Below, in pieces: positions 21,881 through 34,332 of a stretch of DNA of 64,000 nt. Position 1 is the stretch's first letter; each line of letters opens with the position of its first letter. The stretch comes from Aphelocoma coerulescens (lineage: Eukaryota > Chordata > Aves > Passeriformes > Corvidae), in assembly GCF_041296385.1 (NCBI RefSeq), contig NC_091015.1, positions 57,602,345 to 57,666,344 of the forward strand. Reading direction: 5' to 3'. The notes under the pieces were generated by a model. It was not told where the DNA came from. It saw only the letters and a program-made list of their open reading frames with translations, and ran no database searches. The translations under genes were made by a program, and so were the position numbers.

Positions 21881-24800
21881 GTGTTCTTCCATATAATTTG
21901 GATCCCTTTGTAGTTTCTGAAAAACACCCTGATAATTTCAGCCTAGTGGAAGATGACAGCAAACCCCATGACATGTGGTTTTCTGATATCCATGCCGATA
22001 AAAGGAGCATCAAGCTGTGCATAGCCCATAGTCATGGGAACAAGTTGCCCAACAGGCTCATGCACCCAGTAGGAAGCAGGAGTGTGGATGCCTGAAGCAG
22101 CTCTGAATTACAGCATGCTGTCTGTCTCTGTGTTTCATCTGTAGAGATGAAACAAAATGAAAGGGTGGCCATTAACACACACAGGAGCTCTGTTCAAGTG
22201 CCACATGTGAGCTTCATGCAAATGCAACTCTGCTTGCATCCCATGAAAGAAACCTTGCCTCAAGCTTAAGTGTAGACAAGACTTGACCCTCACTGAATAT
22301 TTGGGCAGGGAGATTCTGGATGCTTGCTGGCTTCCATTTTACTTACTGTTAATGAGATTAGTTGAGAATGTATGTATGAATTGCTCTAAACTGTTATTTA
22401 TAGGAAGCTTACAAATATTCAGCACTTTGCTTTAAGGTCTGACCTCCTGGCCTTTACAATAGGCATCGAGATGTTGAAAGTAATTTTATTTTTTTCCCTG
22501 TGGAAGTATTCTCTAAGGTATCTTAGAAGTTTTTATCTCAAAGGCAGAATTTGTCCAGATTTTCCAATTAAGGTTTGATCTCAATGTCAATTTGTTTCCT
22601 GCTTCATTCCTAGGTAAGATCATTTTTCCTGCAAGTAGCTGCATGAAATGTCACATATCAAAAGACTGTACTGTAACCACTCACCTCCTGACATTGTGCC
22701 CCATGTCTAAATCATGTCCTCAAAGAATCAATAACACTTGGCTTGGAAGACAGGAGCACAGTTCATGAGAAATTTTGTAAAATCTTGTTTCAATTTAAAG
22801 GCTTTGGAAAAATCCAAACAATTCATTCTTCTTAATCACGAAAATTTTTACTCACATGCACCCACATGCACAGAATCCCTTTCTCCCTACAGGCTCCACC
22901 TGGCATAGGATTTGATCCTGGTGAGATCAAAGTCAATGGGAACTAAGCAGAAAATTTTCTGTCTTGTTTCCTATCAATTCACTTGTTCTTCCTATCACAC
23001 TAAGAAGACACTGCCTAAGAAAAAAAAAATACCAAAGGAGTTCACGTACATCTCTTTTCCATGCAGATAAAAGCAATTTTTCCTGGTGGCAGAGATGATC
23101 TGGCACAAATTTGCAAACAAAGCCTGTCTATGGCAAGTGCCCTGATTCACACATGTATGATTTATCCTTAGGGTTAAAAAAAAATCATGTAGCCTTGGGA
23201 TCTGTGAAGCCTGCTTTTTATCTGAAGATAGAGAGCACTCTTTGAGGGGATCTTTTTAAGACATTTCTTTAGGGATATTTAGTAGAGTTCAATGGGTATA
23301 CAATTGTCTAACATTTACATTTCACAAATGCCTTTTGTAAAACTGTACCCATAGCATAAAAGGTGAAATTTTTTTGACTTATTTTCAAAAACTATTTCTT
23401 AAAAACACAAGGATGAACTGGAATGTAGTGCTTCCATAAGAGTAGGTTTGCAGCTGATCTCCCCAAATGAAAACCAGGGAGGAATTTAATATCTCTTTTC
23501 AACAAGCCGTCCATAAGTTTACCCTGAACACCTGTTACTCTTCAGCTTGAAAGCTAATCACAGTTCCTCTCTTCCAGTTTTTTTTCCTGTAATTCCTACA
23601 TCAATTAACCCCTCTCAAGTCAATGAAAAAATACTGTAAAACCCATTCATAGTAGCAATTACACCTGATGCTCAGAAAAAAACAGGACTTTTGACATGAA
23701 ATAAGAGATTTTCTACCAAAAGCCACCTAAAAAAAAAAAAAAAATCAATTATTATCAAGTGAAGCAAACCACGCTTAACACAAAGGAATTGCTTGTGAAT
23801 AATTAACATTTACAACAATAATGAACAAGTATATGCTACAAAGAAGAAATGAAAGATGAGGAAAAGATCATGAGGTGCTTCCTCTGTAAGCTTTATTTCA
23901 TTCTTAGCGTGGTAATACATCCTGCTCTGAATAGCAGAACAAGCAGCTGTGTAAGGTCATAGTCACTCATGCAGTCAGGGCCATATGATACTAAACAAAC
24001 TGAAGAAAATTAACCCAAGATTAGCCTTACCCCCTCCTTCTGATCCTTAGTTTTGTTGCAGGATGGACTCTGTCCAGTGATACCAACTATTATTATTATA
24101 GTTGTTGTTACTATGTAAAAAAACCCTGCTTTATGGAACTGCACATTCCATCAGGTCAAAGGTTCATTCCCAGTCCAATACTCATCTCTGATAGTGTCTG
24201 GGGAAAGGCTTTATGGATGGGGCAATGATATGGAGACATTTCTTCAGGTTGTTCTCTGCCTCTGTGGACTAAACACTGGCTGGCTGTATTTAGCAGCCTT
24301 CAGTACTACATTCTGCTCTGACAATGTCCACCCCATCTCTGAAATGGCACCTGCTACAGCAAATGCCACAGGTTGCCTATATACCCTATGAGGAAAAAAA
24401 GAGCTCTTCTCATGTTTCCTTTGTTTGGAGAGTGCTGGTTTAATAGGCAGAATTTCTCTTATGTCCCCCTGTCCTTCTATCAGGAGAGATAATGAGCAGT
24501 CATCCCCTTCCACAGCTGGCGGGATATTGTAAAAAGAGCCAGAAGACTGGGGGTCAATTCCCTCTTCTGATGTGCACTGGACAGCTGTATTTTCAGGAGT
24601 GTGTAAGCCAGGGTCTGCAAAACATACAGCAATACAGCAATAGTTCATGCCCCTCACTGACTGCAGGGCCAGCTGTCCTCAGAAACACTCTGAGGCATTA
24701 AATATTTAAACACCAATCCACTGTCTCAAAGGCTCATTATAAGCACTTTTCTAAAGAATGAAAGGAACCAGCAGAGAAGATAGAAAATTCCTAAAGCAAA

Positions 24801-24971
24801 CCAGGGTCAGAAATCCAACTGGAAATGTTCTCCTTTTTCCCTGATTTGGGAGCAGGCATCCCCCAAACTGCTGCATCACCCATACTGTGGTAGGTGCAGG
24901 CAACGTGCATTTAGAGAGGCTTCTCCTCCTCCAAAACACCCAAGGCATTTCTATATCCTGCTATACAGATA

Positions 24972-25276
24972 TGAATCATAGGATCATCAAGGTTGGAAAA
25001 GACCTTTAAGATCATTGAGTCCAACCATTAATCTAGCAGCACTTTATTCACCATGAAAGCATATTCCTAGTTGCCACATCCATATGCCTTCTGAATACTT
25101 TCAGGGATGGTGATTCCCCCACTTTCCTGGGCAGCCTATTCTAAGGCCTGACTACCCTAAGGAGTTTTTCCTTATATCCAGACTAAACTTTGGTGCAATT
25201 TGAGGCCATTTCCTCTTGTGCTATAGATTGTTATCTTGGAAAAGAGATTGACCCCCGCCTCTCTACAACCTCCGTG
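24972..25276 (-). mobile_element. CR1: CR1 LINE, 3' end fragment, reverse orientation
   Basis: Reverse complement of a CR1 3' end: ATCATAGGATCATCAAGGTT at the left, then GTCCAACCATTAATC, CTTTCAGGGATGGTGATTCC, GGGCAGCCTATTCTAAGGCC, TTTTTCCTTATATCCAGACT, GAGGCCATTTCCTCTTGTGC and CTCTCTACAACCTCC. Every block is in the order found in avian CR1. Confidence 0.93.
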
Positions 25277-25397
25277 AAGCTTGTGGGATTGCTGTTGAAG
25301 CACCACTCTGAGAGTCCCTCAAAGTTTTCCCTAAGCTGGCCACTGCCGAAAGTGATGGTGATGCCCTGCACCAGAAATGTGGTTTTAGACAACATGA

Positions 25398-25493
25398 GCT
25401 AAGCAGGTGTTGAAGCTGTGAGGATTTTTGAAGCATGGTCTCTGGGCTAAGCAGGTGTTGAAGCTGTGAGGATTTTTGAAGCATGGTCTCTGG
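25398..25493 (+). repeat. 48-bp perfect tandem duplication
   Basis: Two identical 48-bp units start at 25398 and 25446 with GCTAAGCAGGTGTTG and end with GGTCTCTGG. A third copy begins at 25494 but diverges after 8 bases. The absence of any mismatch suggests a recent duplication. It lies about 120 bp right of the CR1 fragment. Confidence 0.95.
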
Positions 25494-25500
25494 GCTAAGC

Positions 25501-26441
25501 ACAAGTGGTACACTTGTGAGGACTAAAGACTAGTCTCCCTCTCCCTTACCAGTCAAGAGGAGCTCTGAGGGACAACATGCCAAAATTCCAAGCCTGGACT
25601 GGGCATCACCCTCCATCAGAGCCTCTCCACTGAGTATTAAGGGAGGAAACTGGTTTCTCTGCAGTTGGCCCAAAGGGGCAACACAGACCACAAATCAACG
25701 GTCTAGTGAATGGAGGGGCTGAAAGGACACTGACCCATGCACATTTCAGGGACACCAAGTGAAACAATCATACTGAAGCATTCAGTGGCCATGTCAGGGA
25801 AGGGCCTCATACCATAGAGCTGCTAAGAGGGCAGAGAACAAGATGCTCTGGCTATTCTACAGCCCCCCTCACATTCCCATTCTTGCTGCTGGGATAATTC
25901 GTGCAGTCTTCCTTTCCACACAGAGTTAAACAGAAACATAAGGGAATACAGTTTTAGAAGGAAATCATTGACTTTTTGGGCAGCACAAATGGCAAAACAA
26001 TAGCAAATGGCATCTGGCTTCTGTTAGAATGCACAGCCTCTGCAAATTACAGCCCAAAAGAATTAGAGCTATCCAAAAGGCTGACCAGTGTCATCTTATG
26101 GAGTCAGCTTAATTCAGGATATGCCTCTTTGGTTTCTCAGTGCAATACAAATTAGAAAAAAAAGTGGCAAATTAAGTATGTATGGGGCCTTGGCAGAACT
26201 TTCCATCAGCTACAGAATATAAAAAAGGAGGAAAAAGCAAAATAATACAATTCACAAGGCAAGTATGCAGTAGGCAAAGGGAAAATGCAACAAACAGTCC
26301 TTAGCACCACAATAGGGCTGCCACAGAGCAACTGCCTGAGTCTGCCAAATTCGAGGGGAAGACTAGAGAAAAACAAGCCTACAGAGGCAGAGCATCCCCA
26401 CAGGAGAAGCACGTCCTGTATATGCTTATATATTTATATGC

Positions 26442-26474
<33 letters not shown>

Positions 26475-29400
26475 TTCACTACTATAAGCAGGATTCTGAA
26501 CTCATGGTGACCAATTACTGAGTTGCTAAGTCTGGCCATGTGAATCCAACAGAACTCCTCTTATGGAGATTAACTACAAATATTTCAAAGGACTGAGGAA
26601 AAAGCACTGAGCTTCACCTACCCATTTTTATTATATGTATTTGCATCACTTCTTTCTTCCTCCTCATTCCCTCCCCTGCTCATAATGCTGAAACATCTCT
26701 GTTTTAATAGCAGAAAGGTGCTAAGCAATCTGCCCAGATTATTTTCACCAATGAAAAAAATAGGATAAAGACTTGAAAATATAGTATGGTTAAAAATTAG
26801 AAAATATCTTTTGTGCTTCACTTGATATAGAAAAATTACTTAATTGTATTCAAATACAAATTCTTCCTGCATAAAGCAAGTACATGCACCACCACATGAG
26901 ATGGCTCCCCCATGTATATGATACTGTAATAATTAGGGCATTCTCCATAGCTGAGGGAGAACATGTTCAGTTTCCTCATATGCCTAAGGAGATTTGAACT
27001 CTTTGGAGAGTGAGACAATCAGAGGATGTAGGCCATTTTGGGGTGGGTGGCTGTGACTCCCTACCAAAACTGCTGAATTTTATATAAAAAGTTCAACTCT
27101 CATACCAGCAGGAAGGCACATTAAAGTGTAGGTAGGTGCTGCTGCCACAAGGCTGAGAGAAGTCAGTCAACAGGACCCCTGCTCCCACAGCTAAGTAGAT
27201 GTTTTCTACCAGCTGGTCATTGTGATAGCAGACAGGCAAATCATGGGAAAGCATGGCCATGGTCAGGCATGGGATATGCTGTTTGCCACGGGGACATGAT
27301 CTGGAGCGGCCTAAGGACATGAGGAAATTCTGTCTACAGAAGCAAGATGTCTAGGCTTTCCTTTTTGACTCCCTTCCCCATCTCTACTGAGAGCATCTAC
27401 AGCCCAGCTTGCCATCGATCTATGATGCTGAGAGCAGATTTTTTTACAAGGCAATTCATTCATTGTTCCCTGACAATAGGGAAGATTAATAACGTAACAG
27501 TAGTGCTTCAGAGAAGTAATGGGACTTAAATATAGTGATAACCAAAGGGTCTCTTCATTCCAGACACTGGGTGCATAGAGATTCCCCCTCCCTCCCCTCT
27601 CCTTCACCTCCTGGGCACACACAATTTGTCCTGGGACGCAGGCCATGTCTTAATTGTGTCTCCCCTGATGGGGGAGACTTTTTAGAGTCTTTGCCAGGAG
27701 TCAGAGATGAACGGATCTTTTGGAACTTCTCGGTCTTCAGATTGCTTACTGTATCTTATCAGTAATTTACATGCCAGCAACATAGCATGAAGCAGAGCAA
27801 GTACCAAAAGGCAAAATGCAGGAAAGCTCAAGGTTTTTTAAAGGTAAACTAACAAATGGTCACTAAAAGCATACAATGTTTTTACTTTGCTACCAATGCT
27901 TAATGAACTATTCTTTCACGTAGCCCTGTACTGCAGCATTTTGTGACCAATCATTCTCTACTACCAATACTGCAGAAAATGGAGTAGGTGAAGAAGGAGG
28001 AAGAAACCTGAAAACTACAAGAATCCTCCATTTTGATGTTTTTTGCTTTTATCTGCTTACTATATTAATAAACCCCAAACCTCTAAATTTTTCACCTGTG
28101 ACAATCTTACATAGTATTCTATCACCTAGTTCACACCAGTGTATATTCTAATTCTTCCCAGAGGGTAGGCAATTTTCTCCATGGATGAAGGTCAAAAACA
28201 GTGTTGTCCAGGGGGGTAGAACCCTTCAAAACAGGCGGAGAAATACTCTCTGCACTCTGGGTTCCCACATCCTGTACAAGGTTACCTAGAGGTAGGTCCT
28301 TCCTGCTGGAACTGTAGAGCCTTGACAGAGAAGGACACCCATTCATTCAGCTGTCAGTGATGCCACAGCAGCAATTACATGTAATTGTAGCCACACTAGG
28401 ACAGAAACCTCTGTTGTATACGAAACACATAAAGGAAATAAGGCATACAGTGCAGGGAATCTGGCATGAGAGCTCAGGGTCATAAGCAAAATTCAAATGC
28501 AGTATCTTGATTTGAAAAAAGAAAAAAAAAAAATCAATCAGCAGGCTCTCCCAAGGCATTTCACCTCTAATTGAAGAGTGAATTGTGTTTACTTAACTGC
28601 TCATGCTCTTGACTGTCTCTCAGCAAATGAATCGTGATTACACTACATAAAATTCAGTGTTTGGCTTTCTTATGATCCCACAGGACTGGATTCCACACTT
28701 TAAGACACATATGTAAAAAACTTCAAGACATATGTAAAAAAAGGACTGAACTGTGAAAGATATCTCTTCATTGTACAGAAAGAAAAATGTTTCTTTCAAA
28801 TACAGATTGTAGCCCCTCCAGTTCCTGTTTCCACAGCTGAAGTGGAAAGTAAAGGAAAGGCCACATATGCTAAAGGTAAAATTAAAGCTGTTTCACATTC
28901 AGATTAACACTGGTCATGGGCCATGCAGGCTGCTGTAATCTTGGGTACCTAAAATCAGATTATGTCACATAAAGATTTTACACACAAAAAGAAGGATCTC
29001 GGTTTTTTTCAAAATTTGTATCCATAATTCTGGAGTGCCCAACTTTAACTATTGTAAAGATGCTCAAAATTGATCAAAAATGAAGTTTAAGTGAAAAATG
29101 ACTCAGACGTTTGTCTCAAATGCCATCATCATTGAAGCAACAAGAGAAACTCCATGCAGTATTAATGAATCAGGAACCATTTACCAGAACAAGATGGGAA
29201 TTTGAGTGAAGATAGACATAAAAAACACCACAGGAACTGAAAAAAGTTCTAAACCTTTCTGACAAACCACTGTGCTTTAAAAGCCAACCCCCCCAAATAT
29301 ATTGTTCATCCCCACTTACTTGAAAATGACAGACCTGATTCTTGGATCATCTTCTTTAGTCAAGACGGCTTTACAGCTGGAGCACCAATAATTGGGTAGA

Positions 29401-29877
29401 GCATCTCTTTGTAGCAGCATTGCTGGGTACTGTGCTTGCTACATCAGTACTAACTATCTTCCATCCAGTGGATGGAATATCATGGGACAGCAATCATGTA
29501 CAATTGTTGTATGTTCTCTTGAAGAGGTGGGACTTAGTAGAGGCTTGCAGCAATGATGAATTGTGTTTGTGACATTCCTGGCCCTAGGGATTGGAAAAGT
29601 GCAAACTCAGTTTAAGGTGAACTGGTATCATTCACTGGATACCTGCTGGGTGGCTATGCTACAATTCCAAAGTGGTCTTAGCTGTTATGGTATTGCATGC
29701 TGACACACAGCTATGTTGCCTTCTCATCAAACTCCTCTAAGCCCATTAGGCACCATCTCCCCATTAGTTTCACTGGAAACAAGACAATGAAGAAACAAAA
29801 GGAAATTCACTCACTCAGAAACAGAGGAGACCAAGCAGGTGGTAGAAACATGACCTTCCTTCATGAGGTCAAATAGC
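25501..29877. other. Non-coding sequence just beyond the 3' end of ARPP21
   Basis: No gene is recognised. It contains the TA microsatellite at 26442-26468, A tracts near 28516-28532, and otherwise unique AT-rich sequence. It follows the last ARPP21 poly(A) signal in the gene's direction. Confidence 0.5.
26442..26468. repeat. TA dinucleotide microsatellite
   Basis: About 13 uninterrupted TA repeats, preceded by imperfect TATA-rich sequence from about 26418. Confidence 0.95.
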
Positions 29878-29883
29878 TTTATT
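29878..29883 (-). terminator. ARPP21: ARPP21 distal poly(A) signal candidate
   Basis: AATAAA on the minus strand, about 525 bases after the ARPP21 stop codon. Cleavage would be expected 10-30 bases further, near 29850-29868. Confidence 0.45.
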
Positions 29884-30019
29884 GTGATTAAGCACTACAA
29901 TACAGTATATATCCATAAAAAAACTCTATAGTGTATATAAATTATTCCTTCCATCCAGTAATTCTCTTTTTGTTTTCAATTTTTTTTTCATTTCCATTAC
30001 AGCTTTGGTACAATGTGAT

Positions 30020-30025
30020 TTTATT
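30020..30025 (-). terminator. ARPP21: ARPP21 middle poly(A) signal candidate
   Basis: AATAAAA on the minus strand in the context ATATAATAAAATCACATTG, about 382 bases after the stop codon. Confidence 0.45.
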
Positions 30026-30234
30026 ATATTTTTAAATACTTTTAGCTTCACAAACTCAACACAAAGTACAAAACTAATCCGAATCGGGGATATTACAATC
30101 TACACAGTGGTGTTCAGTGGTAGGAAAAAATCTTACCTCAATGAATTCATGTCACTAGCTAAGCTATAAAGGCATACCTAGCAGACATGACAAAAATATG
30201 CACCATTAACCAGCAAACATTTTTTTTTTCAAAA

Positions 30235-30240
30235 TTTATT
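30235..30240 (-). terminator. ARPP21: ARPP21 proximal poly(A) signal candidate
   Basis: AATAAA on the minus strand, about 167 bases after the stop codon. It sits between two A tracts, so genomic oligo-dT priming there would mimic a 3' end. Confidence 0.4.
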
Positions 30241-30406
30241 TTACTTCTTTTTTTTTTTTTACAGATTTTTCCAGCAGCAAATCACTTGAGTATAGTCAGT
30301 ACTTGTGTCCTCAACTGATTATTCTGTTGTGTTCCTCTTCATTTGAAGGCCATGATTTTTTTGTCAAATAATGCACCGCTATCCTCATATATCTAAAGCC
30401 ACAGTG

Positions 30407-30664
<258 letters not shown>

Positions 30665-31820
30665 CTAGGTAGGAATATGGAAAGATGCAGGGAAAAAAAG
30701 ATAGCAATTACTAAGCAAGTTAAAGTAGGTTCCAGTACCCCTATGTTCCTTCTAGCTGAATTTGAGTATACTGCATGTTCTGCCAAAACGGGCTATTTTC
30801 TGCTGCTCAGAATTGTTCTCATCTCTGAGGATTTTTTTGTTAGAGAAGGTTTTAAAGAGAATTCCCTCTGCTTTTAGGCCTAGAAAGTGTCTCTGTCGTG
30901 ACCTACTAGAATATGAATTATTGGGATCAGTGCAAACAAAAGACTCGACCCTGGTATATCTAGGCCATCTGAACAGTCTAAACCTGTAACTTGATCATTA
31001 ACCTTTAAAACACTTTTTCACTATAGTAATTCTGAAGATGTAAGGGGAAAATTTTACCCACAAGCAATTCCCCCATTTCCACCTGCGTCGGTGCAGTGTT
31101 TTCAAAGAAGCTGAGGGAAAAGGGGAATGGCTGCTCAATCAGTGCAATCTATTAAAATGAATTAGATGTTGCTTAGTTTCTTAACTTTCCAGAGGGACCA
31201 GTAGGAAGCGTAAGCACAGGCCACCTCTCACATGCTCTTGGCATAACTCACAGAAACTAGGTATAAAGGTGGGGAAATAAGTCTGGGTAACTTACGGACT
31301 TGGTAAAAATCAAGCCACTGCCTTCCCTCTCCCCAGAACCCAATAAACAATAATCCATCTGGCTACAGCTTGTTATAGAAGACATGGTGAGATCCTTGGC
31401 AGGAGTCTCCACAGATGAGTAATTTTTAACTGGATCAGGCAAAGCCCTCAACTTCATTACAGGAAACAGTACTGCACTGGCAAAAAAGAGAAGAAATGAA
31501 CAATGTTCTTATATTTTTTAAAATTAATTTTCTTCACAGGAAGAAGTCTAATTCCTTCGATCTTTGTGACATTTTACCCTCACTGTAGGCTGTAACAAAT
31601 AGTTCATTTGAAACATTCCGAAATCAGAATGAAAATCAGGAGTACTAAGACCATGTAAACAAGAAGCAAAGAAACCGATCTGACTTAGGAGCGTATTCAT
31701 CAGAAGGCTTCCTGCCACACACTGTCCAAATGAAGTTATAAGAGCACTGTGTGATGCAAAAACTTAATTCAATTAAGCATTCTCCAAGAAAAGCAGTCTT
31801 TCCTTACAGTTCCTAAATAC
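30665..31820 (-). other. ARPP21: ARPP21 last intron
   Basis: A 1156-bp phase-0 intron bounded by a GTATTT donor (right end) and a TAG acceptor (left end). No repeat or RNA gene is recognised in it. Confidence 0.9.
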
Positions 31821-31972
31821 CTGATAAGACGACATGGCTGGATACTGCACCATCATGCCTTGCACCTGATTTCCCTGTTGATTATTCATCAGGTTCTGGC
31901 TTTGGGGCGGCTGCTGCATTCCCATGAGACCCTGGAACCCCTGCTGCTGGTTCGGCAGGACAGGCTGGTAAC
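31821..31972 (-). CDS. ARPP21: ARPP21, penultimate coding exon
   Basis: A 152-bp exon encoding 50 residues after two bases that finish a split Gly codon (phase 1 entry, phase 0 exit). The peptide starts YQPVLPNQQQGFQGLMG and ends GMMVQYPAMSSYQ, rich in Gln, Met and Pro, and joins exactly to the VPMTQ start of the last exon. This matches the known vertebrate ARPP21 sequence around its YQPVL and TMSSYQVPM segments with substitutions. The acceptor is TTTCTTCTTCCAG at the right edge and the donor is CAG|GTATTT at the left. The plus-strand open frame overlapping it (31860-32051) is only an antisense shadow. The upstream exon that should end in a G-completing base was not found in the window. Confidence 0.94.
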
Positions 31973-33196
31973 CTGGAAGAAGAAAGACGTCTTCAAATAC
32001 CCTGTTGCTTGTAGGGGCAAAATTACAACTGTTCTAAGGCACAGCAAATGATCCCATAATTTATCCTTGCCTTAGTAAAAAACTTACTCATTCCTACAGA
32101 AGTGTTACTGGAAACAGAAATTGCAGTGCAATAAGTAAGTGCCATGAGCCTGCGGCAGCCCTGGCAGGCTGACCTGAGTGGGGCAGCACACTTTCCTTAT
32201 GCTTTTTAACACCGTGGCAGAGACCACCTGGAGGAATGTCTGACTGCAGCACAGGGCTGTAAAGCCATAAAGAGACACAGGGTGCTACTGTCCTTTGGCT
32301 ATTTCCTGAGAGGCAAAACTCCCAACAACTTCAAGGACATCAGCATTTGGCCTTCGCGGTCTAACCTGACAGTTTCTTTCAGGTCACATTTCTTACCTCA
32401 CCCTCTTACCTTCCTTCTAATGCAGTTCCTTAGCACGATGTAAACAGAAAAGCCTTTATTTAATCAAGAAGAACATCTCCATACAAACTGGTTCTCACTT
32501 GCAAGGTTTTTTATGTAATTAGAGCATATTAAGGGTCACATTCCATCCCACTAGTTTCATGTTTATCAAAGCAGGAAAATCATAAATTTTGAGTGATCAA
32601 ATTCTTCATTGCTCAGTAGGAACACTGCTAACACACCAGCACCTGCACAAGGATGAGAAGCTTACTCTTCTGTTTTAACCTGTCACTAACTTTGTGTTCA
32701 AAGTCACCACAATATTGCAGGTTTTCTGCTGGGACAGCTTCTCTAGGACTAATGGAGAAATGGGCAAAGACTGCATGATCTGGAGAGCCAAGCTGCTAAT
32801 GAGGCAGCACTGTGGATGGGAAGGCAAGCACAAATGGTGCACTGCTCGGCAGCACCGCGGTTTCGCCTGGGAATGAGCCTAGACAGATGGAACTGGGCTG
32901 GCTGGGTGATGCTAATATTTAGCAATTAAGAACTTTGCAGAAAAAGTAGGAAAGGAAGATGCAGAAAGATCCTGTCCTTGCACAATGTGGCCAGACATAG
33001 GTATTATAAATCTATGAATAATTTCTCCTTAACACATTCTGTGTTCTTTAGCACTCGTATTTTTAACATGCAGTTATGCAGTGCACTATTAACTCTGTGG
33101 TGATGTTCTTACAATAAGCATATTTCAGACAAAGAAGAACTACCAGAAGGAACAACTCTGTGTCATCTTTCTATGAAAAATTTGTGTCATGTCTGC

Positions 33197-33436
33197 TCAA
33201 TTTATATTCATGAATACAGTACATGGTTCAATATACTTCACAAAGTGAAAACCATCATCTGGATATTTCTTCATTATGTAAGAAAAATAAAGTGACAAAT
33301 GTCTCTGTTTCTGCTGGTCTATTGTCAGTTGATAGCTTTCCTTCAAAACCTGTTCTGATGCCAGGGAAATGTTAGGATTTCTGGTCAAGTATTTGGCATT
33401 AAAGATGCCATTTCTGAGATTAATGTCTCCAGTCAA
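33197..33436 (-). other. Candidate alternative terminal exon or chance ORF inside the ARPP21 intron
   Basis: On the minus strand a very strong acceptor (TTTTTTTTATTTTGCTCAG, ending at 33437) is followed directly by an open frame of 79 codons ending in TGA. In phase 0 it starts LTGDINLRNGIFNAKYL. It does not resemble ARPP21 or any family I recognise. The known ARPP21 junction here is phase 1, which would hit a stop after five codons, so it would not extend ARPP21 in this frame. The nearest downstream AATAAA is about 740 bp away (near 32455). Confidence 0.2.
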
Positions 33437-33684
33437 CTGAGCAAAATAAAAAAAATGAATTCCGTGAGTGATTAACTTGGCTGGGATGTAGCATTAAACA
33501 TCTCCCAAACTCACCAGATTATTATACATTCAGATTTGCTCTTTTCCTATGCCCAAGCACTGTGTCAGCATATTTTTTAGTCATAAAAATTACCAACATC
33601 AGAACTGCTGTAACTGAGTTTGCAGAAGGCTTATACAGCAATAATAAAATTGCAAGTCCTCTTCTGCTCCAGTACACCAATTAT

Positions 33685-33699
33685 GGGGGGGGGGGGAGG
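33685..33699 (+). repeat. G homopolymer tract
   Basis: Twelve consecutive G, then A and three more G. On the minus, ARPP21-sense strand this is a C tract. Confidence 0.95.
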
Positions 33700-34272
33700 G
33701 AAATAAAGGATGGAAATAAAAAATTTAGCATTACTATTCTGGTATTTGCAGGACTGAAGTTTAAGTACAGGGGTGTCAACTGACAGAAGAAGCAGACCCA
33801 TGAAATTCATCTCCTGTCACCTGCAGTTGTTAAAGTAAGTCCCAGATGTGTAAAGAATGATAGATGGATGGCAGACCAGGGATCAAGTGACACTTTTGGG
33901 GAATGTAATTGAACACTGTATTTGGGCTCACAGATTTGGATTGTGATGCACTGGCACAGGGCAGCAGACTGGTGCTCTGCAGAGACAGAGAGACACCACT
34001 GGGTTCAGGTAGAAAGCAGCCCTTCTGTTATCTCTAGTAAATATGATGGCATTAACATTACTTTAGTCAGACTACTGCTAATAGTCTGCTGCGTGTTTGA
34101 ATACACAGCTCTCTCTTCACCTCAGCTTTGTGTTCCATATTCTCCAAATATGACAGATTTATTACCCAGTGCAGACATGACTATCAAAATGAAACAAAAA
34201 ATTATGGAAAAGTTGAAGTAGATACCCTTATGAGGAACACATAGGCATGATCTCCCGGGGGTATTACAAAAA

Positions 34273-34332
34273 CACAGAGTCATAGAATGGCTTTGGTTGG
34301 AAGGGACCTTAAAGACCATCGAGTTCCAATGA
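34273..34332 (-). mobile_element. CR1: CR1 LINE, very short 3' end
   Basis: CACAGAGTCATAGAATGG, then TTTGGTTGGAAGGGACCTT and AAAGACCATCGAGTTCCA: the reverse-complement CR1 3' terminus, about 60 bp. It lies in the ARPP21 intron in the same orientation as the gene. Confidence 0.9.

Larger units (their letters stand above)
16607..24971. other. Non-coding intergenic sequence with small tandem repeats
   Basis: No gene is recognised across about 8.4 kb. Open frames are mostly under 110 codons, with two near 130. Visible structure: a short TA run near 17188-17201, tandem duplications at 18361-18398 and 21845-21880, a cluster of TAATTA motifs at about 18570-18720, and an A/G-rich stretch at 20943-20975. 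A possible short exon with good splice sites (18192-18221, ten codons) is too small to call. Confidence 0.5.
29878..30406 (-). other. ARPP21: ARPP21 3' untranslated region (minimum extent)
   Basis: The 3' UTR runs leftward from the stop codon at 30407-30409. It is AT-rich, with A tracts (minus strand) near 30250-30261 and 30221-30229 and three AATAAA hexamers. Its true 3' end could lie at any of these signals or beyond the window segment considered. Total length here is at most about 530 bases if the distal signal is used. Confidence 0.6.

Noticed and set aside
31860..32051. Plus-strand open frame over the ARPP21 penultimate exon
   Set aside because: It is the antisense shadow of a confidently identified minus-strand exon.
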